Positions 8,179 through 18,800 of a DNA stretch of 54,317 nucleotides are shown here, piece after piece; within the stretch, counting starts at the first letter, position 1, and every line of letters begins with the position of its first letter. The notes beneath the pieces were generated by a model. The model saw only the letters and a list, made by a program, of their open reading frames with translations. It was not told where the DNA came from and did not search any database. The translations under genes were made by a program, and so were the position numbers. This DNA is from a virus: positions 1 to 54,317 of IMG/VR virus record IMGVR_UViG_3300043570_002242; one strand, given 5' to 3'.

Positions 8179-9861
8179 ATGCCCTCTTCTAAGAAAAATT
8201 CCGACATTCAGTACAAGGCTGCACCGCAAGGAATGGTGAATCTTGACGAAGCCGAAGGCATCGTTGAATGTTTTGTCGCAGGTATTGGTAACAAGGACTC
8301 AGTCGGCGATGTTTGCGCCCCTGGAGCTTTTGGCAAGAGCCTAATTAGGCGTAAGCCTCGCGTTGTTTGGGGTCATAACTGGAACGACCCAATCGGTAAA
8401 GTCCTTGATATGTATGAGGTTCAGCCAAGTGACCCTCGTCTTCCTAACAAAATGAAGGCTGCCGGAATTGGTGGCTTGTATGCCCGCGTTCAGTTCAACT
8501 TGAAGTCAGAAAAGGGCCGCGAGGCTTTTGCAAATGTGGCATTTTTTGGCGAAGAACAAGAATGGTCAATCGGCTACAAGACGATTAATGCCAAGTTTGA
8601 CCCACAGATGCAAGCAAACATTCTGTATGAAGTTGAGCTTTACGAAGTTTCTCCAGTTCTTCATGGTGCCAACCAGCTGACAGGAACAATTTCAATAAAG
8701 TCCGAAGACCAGTCATCAACAGTTTTAGTAAACGAACAACCATCTATCGACGGCCTCAACATAAATGAGCTTTCTTCAGTTTTAGATGCGTTGAAGACGA
8801 TTGCGTCCACCACAGATGAAAAGTGTGGACCCGGAATGCCAATGGGCATGCCTGCGCAAATGCCAATGGTGATGCCATCTGGTGGACCAGGAATGCCTTC
8901 TGTATCAAAACCAACACAACCAACCGCCCCAAGAGAGTCCGTGAAGCCAGAAGTTCCATCAATGCCGGAAAACCCAATGCTTGTAGCAATTAGAAGAGAA
9001 TTGGTCGACAGGACTGGTTCAAATATTATTGTTCGTTCCGTAATAGAAAACATAGTTGTATTCGACAGAATTACTACTGATGGAATTTCTAGTACTTATA
9101 AACTTCCTTTCAACTATGCAAACAATGAATTCATGTTTGGTAAGCCAGAGAAGATAAACACACAGCCAACTCCAGAGTCAAGTATCCCAACAATGCCAGG
9201 AATGCCTCAACAGTTCGGCGGGTTCGATACTGGAAAATCTTTGATTTCGTTTGATGACTTTTCCTGGGTAGGTTTTAACCAGCAGATACCAGCTCAACAA
9301 GTTGATATATCTACGCTCAACAATGTCATCAGTAATCTTGAAAAGATTATCGAAGAGAAGTCGACATACATAATCCCCGTTGACATAAACAACGCATTTG
9401 AAGTTAAGCAAGCAATTGACCCAATTCTTGATTACTACAGAGTTGATGCAACTGTTACTGAAGACGGCATCGTTGTTAAGTCTCTTGATAACGAGTTCCT
9501 TGACGCAATGGACATTGCCACAAAGGGTGTGTTGCGCAGTATCGGCAACATGGTTGGCCGTGCGGTAGATAGACCAAACATTGGCAAAAATAGGCGTGAT
9601 AGAAATCCTAACCTCGCATCAAGAGGTCGAGGAATTGGTTCCCGTGGAGCTGTAGTAAGACTCGCCGACGGAACGATGTGGGACCCAAAAACCGCACCGG
9701 ACAGGAACAATAACGGCATTGTAGGTGAAGGCCTTACAGACGGTCGCGGCATGTCTCTGTCCCAGCCGGACCCAACACCAAGTGGACCCAACTCAATCGA
9801 TGCTCCAAAGACACCTAAAGCCCCTAAAGCTCCAAAGAAGGCTACAAGACTTTCTTCTGGC
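8179..9861 (+). other. Polyprotein 1 segment 1: prohead protease plus linker (residues 1-561)
   Basis: Residues 18-180 match HK97-type prohead proteases (S78/U35 family): DEAEGIVECFVAG, His66 in the VVWGHNW motif, Ser130 in EEQEWSIGYKT, and the late block ELYEVSPVLHGAN. His and Ser are the expected catalytic pair. The protease normally cuts the scaffold or delta domain and itself during capsid maturation. Residues 210-390 hold Met-Pro-rich linkers and a region I cannot assign. Residues 480-530 contain an Asn/Asp loop (DRNNNGIVGEG) typical of calcium-binding-like turns in phage polyvalent proteins. The first R-L-S-S-G ends this segment. Confidence 0.85.
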
Positions 9862-12800
9862 GGAGATGATTCTTCACGTGCTCGCGACCTTGCTAAGCAA
9901 CGGGAAATGGATAAGGCAAGAGGTGCTAGTGCTACAAACCCAGTAGGAAAAGAAGCCGTCGAGCAAGCCAAAAAACTTGAAAGAGAAAGAGCAGCAGCAC
10001 GTCAATCTGAAACTCGTCTTTCTTCTGGGCGCGTCATAATGTCGGACGGTCAAATGGAAATATCATTTGATGAAGAAGACGGAGATGGCATCTATGACGC
10101 AACAAGAGACGGTTTCCGAATAATTAGAAATGAACGTGGCAGCGGCGGTGGCAGAAGATTCCCAGAATCCACAGCAACGTACGGCGGGTCAGGTTTAAGT
10201 GAAGCCGAGAAAAAAGAAATTCTTGACGTCGTCAAGGATAGTTCCAACCCATTGGTTCAAAAAATATTGAAGGGTTCATTTCCTAGTAGCTTGTCCGATA
10301 AACAGTGGGCTGTTCTTAAAAGGGAATTTGAGAAGAACAAGAAGAAAACTCCTTCTGGCTATATAAGCAATGTCCGAAGCGGTGGAACAGTTGCTCCTGG
10401 AGCAAAACTTGATGGCGGAATTGCTTATCTTGAACCAGACCACGCCAACGACAAAGACTACGAAAACCTACGTGACGCAATACAGACAGCAATGCGCTCC
10501 AATCAGATGCTTCGTTTTGACTACAGTGGAAAAAACAGAGAAGTAATTCCAGTAAAAATTGAGAAGAACAATAAAACTGGTAAGTGGAACTTGACTGCCC
10601 AAGACGACACTGGGGCAAGAAAGCTTTTTAGTCTCGACAAGATAACTCCGTCTTCGGCAGAGCGCCTTTCCTCTGGTGAGTGGACAAAAACTGATGACGG
10701 CATTGAGATGGACGCGCCGGATATTGATGGTGGTTACCTAATACAAGGCAACTCCAAAGATGGATTTGTAGTAACTAGATTTGCGGACGCTAGACGTAAC
10801 GGTGGACAAAATGCTAACGAATACGAACATGACAAAGTTTTCACGTCAAGTAGCGCGGCTAAGAAGTGGGCAGAAAGAAACTACAAACTAATCAGCGAAG
10901 AAATAGGCAAAGAGGACGTAGAAATAAGAAAAGCTGACGCAGAAAGAAGCGCAGACTTTGCAGACATGACTCCAGAAGATGCCGCAGATTATGCCGCTTG
11001 GATGGACGAAGAAACCTGGAGAGACAGGGACCCAAGATTCTCCTCCGGTGAAGGATATTGGGTAGATGCTGCAGAAAAAGAAGCAGGAAATGACCCTAAA
11101 AAACTTGCTGATTTCTTGATTGAACAAGGAATACTTGAAGAAGACCACCCAAGAGTCAAGAAGCTCAGAAACCGTTTAACCGCCGACGACGAGTTTGAAA
11201 AAACATTTTCAATGCTTGCCGAGATGGATGCTGAAGCTGAAGCAGAAAGCAGAGCAGAAAGGCGTTCAACCCAGTTTACGGCTGTAGAAAACCCATTCGG
11301 ACGTCTTTCCTCTGGTCAGAGAACATGGATAGATGCCGCAGAGGATGAAGCAGGAGACGACCCTAGGGAGCTCGCTGATTTCTTACTTGCAAGAGGTGTT
11401 ATCGACGAGGAAGACCACCCAATAATCAAGGGGCTCAGAGATGGTCGTACAGCTGACGATGAACTCGAAAAAGCATACGAAATGCTTGCTGAGATGGATG
11501 CCGAAGACCAAGCAGAACACGCTGCACAGTTTAAGAACGCAGCCTCAGAAGTAAGCAGTCTGACCAAGCCAACAATGCCGGACCTTGATGGAATGGACGA
11601 AGACGAAGCAGGAGATGCGTTACAACAGGCAAATGATGAGATATTAAGTTTTGCTGATGGAACAGAAAACATTGCGAGAGAATACCTTGGAGACGCAGAA
11701 TACAACAAGAGGTTTGGTGGCGCAGTTCCATTAATCGAAGAGATGTCAAAAAACCATGACGGCGGCAATTACGAGCGTGAGATAGCTCTTGAAAACGCAC
11801 TTGAGCGTGCTAATGGATTCAACCTGTCAGTCGCCGGAGAGATGGAATTAGAAAGCAACAGATTCTCTTCTGGTATAGATTTTGACAAGAAAGGTGCATC
11901 AGGCCTCAGGGAGATGCGCCATGTTGAGCGCAATCCACTCAGGATGGATTCATCTGCTGAAAAAGCAGAACGTGATGCATATGAAAAAGATGTTGCTGCC
12001 TTCATAAAGAACAATGGCTGGTTTGTTGAAGTACCGATGTACAACGGTGACCCAAAGTGGCAAAGTGAAGATTGGTATCGCGCAAGAGAGTTTGCTACAA
12101 ACGTTGCAAAATTGCGTTTCGAGGACAACTACCAAAACGAAACTAATCAATTCATGCAGTTCTTTGATAAGCCAGGAAAGCCTTCAAAGAAAGACTTCTT
12201 CGCCAAGAAGGGGACCGTTGATTACAAGTCTTGGTACATGGCTCATACCCCTCTATTGACAAGCGAAATAGACAGCGTTCTTAATTCTGACCTGTACTCT
12301 GACAATTACAAAGAGTCATACATGAATGCTATTCGTTCATTCTTGTATGTAAACAGGCCTGAATTTGGTCCATACGGTGGAGATGACCCCGCTTACCAAG
12401 CATGGCTACAACAGTCGGGTCTTGGTTACGGTGGAAGATACAGCACGTCAGGTCCAAAATTTGACGAAATGGGCAGATTCTCTTCTGGTGCTAAGCGTGG
12501 AAGTAGAAAAGATAACTACATAAATTCTTACGAAAACCCAGAAGACTTGAAAGAAGCAATCTTTTCTGAGCTTATTTTTGCAGGAGACTATGAAGGAATG
12601 ACTGCGGAAGACTTGGCCTACGCGCTAAATGTCAGGGCAGAAAGTGTTGAACCAATTCTTGAGCAAGTCAAAAAAGATGTAGGCGACGCACGGGAAGACT
12701 ACGACCGCTACTTAGAGTCACAACCAGAAATGACTGACGAAGACCTGCAGGCAATGGCGGATGACTATGCTCGCGCACAGACTGTAACCGACAAGTTTAA

Positions 12801-15800
12801 CAACATGACTCCAGAAGAAGCAGCCGATTACGCCGCTTGGATGGACGAAGAAACCTGGAGAGACAGGGACCCAAGATTCTCCTCTGGTAGGGAACTTACC
12901 GACGAAGAAAAGCAAGAACTGGGGGCTCAATTTGCCAGAGCCCAAGACAGGCGAAAAGCTGAACTGGAAGAACGGGGGGCTCAATTTGCCAGAGCCCAAG
13001 ATAGGCGGAAAGCAAAAGAAGACCGCATCACTAAGTTCTACAGGGAGATGGCAGAGCAAAATGCAATGCTTTCAGAAATGACCCCAAGCGAACTCGCGGA
13101 TTACGCCGAGCAATGGAACGAAAGCCATGCAGAAGATTCTCGTCTTTCCTCAGGTGGTATAAACTATTACGACTGGATGGTAGAAAATGGTGTTCCGCGT
13201 TCAGCACTAGACGGTGAAAGGTTCCGTGGAAGAGACGCTTACGGACACTCTTTCCATGACTACTATGCGGAAGATGCTTTTGCAAATATCGACGAAGCAG
13301 TCGTTGAAGCGCTTCTTTCTGACAGAACACAACGAACATCTATTCAGGATTTAGCAAAAGAAGCAAGAGAACATGGGCTTCAACTGGCCACCAACCGCAG
13401 CATGCAGGAAGAGTTCTCCTGGGCTGAGGCAGTAAATCCAAAACCTGAGAGCTTGCGCGCGGAAGATTTGGTTCGTAGACCTGATGACTTAGGCTCAAAC
13501 GCAAGACGCGTAGCTGAAGCAGTTGCTAACAACAGTAATGGCGCAAGAAGTGCTGCGTCTAGAGAAGACATTCTTCATTTTACCTACGATGGTAAACAGC
13601 GCTCTGTGTATCCAGAATCATTTGGGACAAGCAAAAAAGGCATTGCCTTCTTTAGAGCCTGGGACGAAACCGCAGACGATGGCAATGGTGCCTACAGAAG
13701 CTTTAATATCGACAAGATTGAGGGACTGGTTTCACACGCAATACCTCCATATGTTGAAATAGGAACAATGACCCCAGAGCCCAAGTGGAGCATTGCTGAC
13801 TTCAGCATAGAAGACTGGGCAAAAATTAATGACCGGTTCTATTTTAGAAGTAGCGAAGTTGGTCGGGCGGCGTTTGATATTGAGACCGCTATTCAATGGG
13901 AGCTTGAAGGCACTGGAACAAGGGCTCCAGGTTCGATAATCGACACAGCCGAAAGAGAACTAAAGCGCCTCAAGCAAATTGCTTTCGACAAACACATCAC
14001 CGAGATGGTGGAAAAGGGTGCTACAAGTTCAAAATTCTCTCTTGACATTGAAAATGCAAAAAGATACGGTGTAAAGCCACTCAACAGAGGAAATAGACTG
14101 TCTTCTGGCGGTTCGGGCAGGTTCAATATTGCGGAAGCTCGTTCATTTGATGACATGTCAGACAGGGAACAGCTTGCAGTCTTCAACGGAATCAAGGACA
14201 GACTTTCAGAAAATAACCCAAGCATGGTTAGCGTCCTGGAAGACGGCGGACTCAACATCGATGGATATCTTGCAGATTTCCCTCAACTTCACCCAGACTT
14301 CTCTTCAGAAGAAAGCGGCGGAGAAAGGTTCTCTTCTGGTGGTTTTGCACCACCAAAGCCAAAAAGAGCAGCAAGAAAAGATGAAGAAGGCTTAATCGAT
14401 GGCGCAAGAGTCATGCGAGGAAATACTTTCATCGAAAGCGTTGTTGGTCAGTATGAGAGAAATCGTGGAAAACTAAGTGATGCGCAGTGGGCCAAATTGG
14501 CCGAGATTGTTGGAAGAGGTTCTAAACCAACATCAGCCGGTGCTCCAACCCCAAAAAGGCCAAGCAAGGGTCCAAGACTGGAAAAGTACTCTGGTAAGCC
14601 TCGCAAGATAATAGGCATAGACGAAGTTGTACCATACGATTACCCTGAAGCCGAGTTTAAGCCAAACCCAGAACAGGCTGATGCGATTGACGCCATGATG
14701 ACAGGCTCTGACGTAAAAGTTGGAGCTTTAGCAGCAACAGGTAAAACAACAACAGTAATAAGTTTTGCCAATCGTTTGGCCGCTCAAGACCCAAGCGCAA
14801 GAGTGCTTTATTTAGTTTTCAACAGAGACGCCAAGAGCGATGCTGAAGCTCGCGGAATGGGTGACAATGTTTCCGTTATGACGATGGACGGTATTGCGTT
14901 TAAAGCCATGATAGGGGCTGGTGGTTCTCCAGGTCTTAGGCCTGGTCTAAAAACCAAACTGTATGAAGCCGGAAAAGCGTCCATGGATGACTCGGTTAGG
15001 TCGTACGTAGGCAAGGCAGCATATCTTGGAATCAAGGGAGCTTTTATACCGCGAGATGGTGATGCACCACTTGAATTAACTCCCACAGATATTTACAAAA
15101 TTGTTGCTAAAGGCGTAAACGCTTACTCAATAAGTTCAGACGAAAAAATAGGACCACAGCATTTTACTGGGAAATTTAATGGACCTTTAGCAATTCCTGA
15201 AGACAGCCCAATAATGCCTAACGTATTAAAATATGCCAACAAGATGTGGGAAGACCTGCAACAGGATAGGGACAACTTAAAAAAGCAAGGAATGCTTGGT
15301 CTTGAGTCTAACCATCTAACAAAGATGTGGGCACTGACTAAACCAGATGTTGCAAGTTTTGGTGGCACTGATGGCGTAAACGTAATCATGGTTGACGAAG
15401 CTCAGGATATTAACCCTGTGTTTGCAAAAATGATGAAAGATTCTAAGTCTGCACAAAAAATATACATTGGTGACACCAATCAGGCAATCAATGCTTGGCG
15501 TGGAGCTGATGGCTCAACCTTGGATGCAGTAGAAGCTGAATACGATATGCCGATAACCGAATCGTACAGATTCGGAGCGAAGATAGCAGGCATAGGCAAC
15601 AGGTTCTTGACTTTGCTTGGGGTAAAAGAACGCATGACCGGAAAAAAGACAAGAGCAGGCAAAAACGGCTCTCGTGTTGATGTTCCAGGTGAAGTTGTTA
15701 CCGAAATGAGCGTTTTAGACGCAACAATGATTCTTTGTCGCAGCAATGGTGGAGCCATAGCCGCAACCATGGAAGTAATTGAAGAGGGTGGCGGACAAAA

Positions 15801-18800
15801 GAAAGTTTACGGAAGCGCAAATTTCAAAAAAGATTTACAAAACTTTATTGACAATATTGAGTGGATGCAGAATGCCGAAAAAGGCGAACCCTATTGGACA
15901 AATTCTCGCGGAGAGAGAATGACAAGTAGGCCAGAATTCAGCGCGGACCTTGAAGGAATAACAACGTACGAAGAATTTAAAAAAGAAGTTGCTTCTGCGG
16001 ACAATAACAGACTAAACATGCTCGATGGTTTATTGGAAAAGAATTCAATACCAGGACTACGTAATGCTTTAGACAATATTCTCACAAGAAAAGAAGACAT
16101 AGAAAAGCTAGACCCTAACGATTATGTAAAGATACAAACAGCACATACATCAAAAGGCCTTGAATCTGGAAAAGTGAAAATTTGGTCAGACTTCAGAAAG
16201 CCAAAATTTGACGAAGAACTCGAAGAATGGGTTATGCCAAACGAGCAGGAACTTAGGTTGTCTTATGTTGCTGTAACTAGAGCAGAAGAAGAAATTGACC
16301 TCGGTTCACTCGATTGGGTTTTTAACCACACAACAGATGCAGACGAGAAGCCAAACGCTCGTTCCGCCAGGTTGTCTTCTGGAAGAAGCATTGCAAGAAG
16401 ACAGGGCAAGGGCAAGAACAGTCGTGCTCGTGGACAGCGTCCATGGAGCGATGAAGACCGTCAAAACTTTGCTGATGGCAATAGGCTCCGTGCTCAAACA
16501 ATTCCAGGCAAGCGCCGTGAGGGACCTGCAGCAGCAGAATTCTCTTCTGGTGAAAGACTTTCTGCTGGTGGTTCTGGATTCTATCTCGACAACCCACCAG
16601 ACGACGACTCCGATAAGTGGATAGACATGGCAAGCGACGATTACAGGTCTATATCTGATTCATGGAGGGATTTCCCAGAAGAAACAGATGAATTCCTTTC
16701 CGACTTTTGGAGCTCTCATGAAACATGGGGCCAAAACCCTCCATCGCCATGGGAATTTACTGCAGAAAATCTTTCAGAAATAACAGACATTTTTGAAAAC
16801 ACGCAAAGACCTTCAGCATACGAGCCATACTATAAGCAATTACGCGACTTAGAAGGCCTTCCAAAAGAAGACATAATTAAAGCGTTAAAACAAATACGCG
16901 AAGACGATGATGACACGCAAATGTTTGTGGAATTCTTTAACAAAGATGTTTTTGAAGTTGCCGAAGAAAAAGAAGCACCACTTGGTAAGTATGTCCTTGA
17001 GGCATTGCAAGAATGGAACAACCTCCCCAAATGGCTAGAGAATAGCCAAACGGACGACGGTTACACTCGCCCGTACAGGTTCTATTCTGGAGCCCGTTTT
17101 GCGCCAGATGGCGAGTCGGGTTCACGAATCCAAAGAAGACTTTCTTCTGGAGAATACTTTGGACCACCTCCAACCGGCAGCGGCAAGTACAACAGCAGAG
17201 AACAGGTCCGCGCATCGTTGGATGCGTTCCACAGTGACCCGGGTACCGCAGTAATCCCGTCCGACATGCTGGGCATACTTGGTTCTGTTCCAAAGGGTAA
17301 GGAATCTCATATTCTTAATGCAGAAGTTGCAAAAAAGATTATTGCTAATCCAGATATGGAATATTCGTCAAACAACGGCTGGCCCGTTGACGCAGGCAGG
17401 CTTCTTGACTTTATTGAAGTAAACGAAGAAGATGCCATCAGAACTCTTCGCGAAATTGGAGACGCTCAACGTATTTCTTCAATTCTTGGCATACCAGAAA
17501 AAGATGCGCAAGACATGCTTGACGGCAAGCCCGTATACATCATGGCGGGAACGGCTGCAGACATGCTTGACGACCTCAAGGAAGGAAAACATTACCTAGA
17601 GGCTGGCCAGCTTGGTAATGAGGACGTAACAAGAATCTGGGGATTTGATGGTGCTCCAAAGTGGGTTCGCCATAGCGATATCGCTACCCCGGAATATGAC
17701 CTTGACGAACAAGGCAGGGTTAACTGGTCTAAAGAAAAATGGGACAGTCTTTCAAGAGAACAATTTGATGCTGAACTAGCAAGAGGCAAAAACCCACCAG
17801 AGCCTGTTTACGAATCTCCAGTAGAGCGTTTTAACTCGGAAGCAATTTTTGACAACCCTAAGTGGAATGCTCGTAGTGGCTCGTTCAGGAACCCAGTAGT
17901 GGATTCAGAATTTGCAGTAGCACCACGAGCCGCAAGAAGGTCAGAACAGCTAGAGCCAACGAGAGCACCATCTCAGGCAAGAGTTGGCGAAAAAACCGTA
18001 ATGGCTGACAAGGAATTTGCAGCAAAGTGGATTAAGCGTGGACATAGCGTTACTGCTTCAAACATGATGGACATTCTTGGGGTTGAAAGAGATTCTAAAA
18101 ATCCAGAACCTTCAACTGAAGAGCTGAACAGGCTTATTGAAGCAATGAATGAAGTTAGTGCAAAAGTAGGACTGACTCCTTTGTCGGTCACAAGGGCACC
18201 AACAAAAAGTGACCTTAAAAAATTGGGAATTTCCGACGAGTTTATGCATGCTCTTGTTGCTTCTGGAAAGTTTAAGAACATGAAAGAAGCAATGGCAAGT
18301 CTTGGTGATTCAAGATTTGATTCATTGGCTGCCGAATATGACTCAAGAATGCTTTCCGATGCCGCTTTGTTGAGAATAAAAGACAAAATGAACAAAGAAG
18401 GCGTTCCCAATTCAGTAGCTGTTCTGATTGAGGCAATTACTGCTTCTTTTGGCCGCAAGCAAGCATGGGAAAAGCGAATCAAAGAAGGTCGCGTATCCAT
18501 CAAGGGTGACATGAAGGAAGACGGAATGATTAGCGATGCTAAACTTTCTGAACTGCTTGGGCGAGTGAACGATGCTCTCGCAAGGTCTGGATACCCAGAA
18601 ATAAGTCAAGACGAACTTTTCCCCAAGGACGAAACTGGCGGATATGTTGACAACCTTAGCTCTGCTGTTCCCGGTGCGCCAAGAATGTCTTCAGGTCAAA
18701 GGTTTGTAGCAAGAACATCTTCAAGCAGAAGAGCTGACGCTATGAACGATGCTGCTGCTCGTAGAGAAGGCAATACTTCTCGACTTTCAAGCGGAGAAAG

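Noticed and set aside
9435-9971. 178-residue minus-strand frame inside polyprotein 1
   Set aside because: It is a shadow of the plus-strand gene, with Pro/Ser/Leu-rich composition and no start signals.
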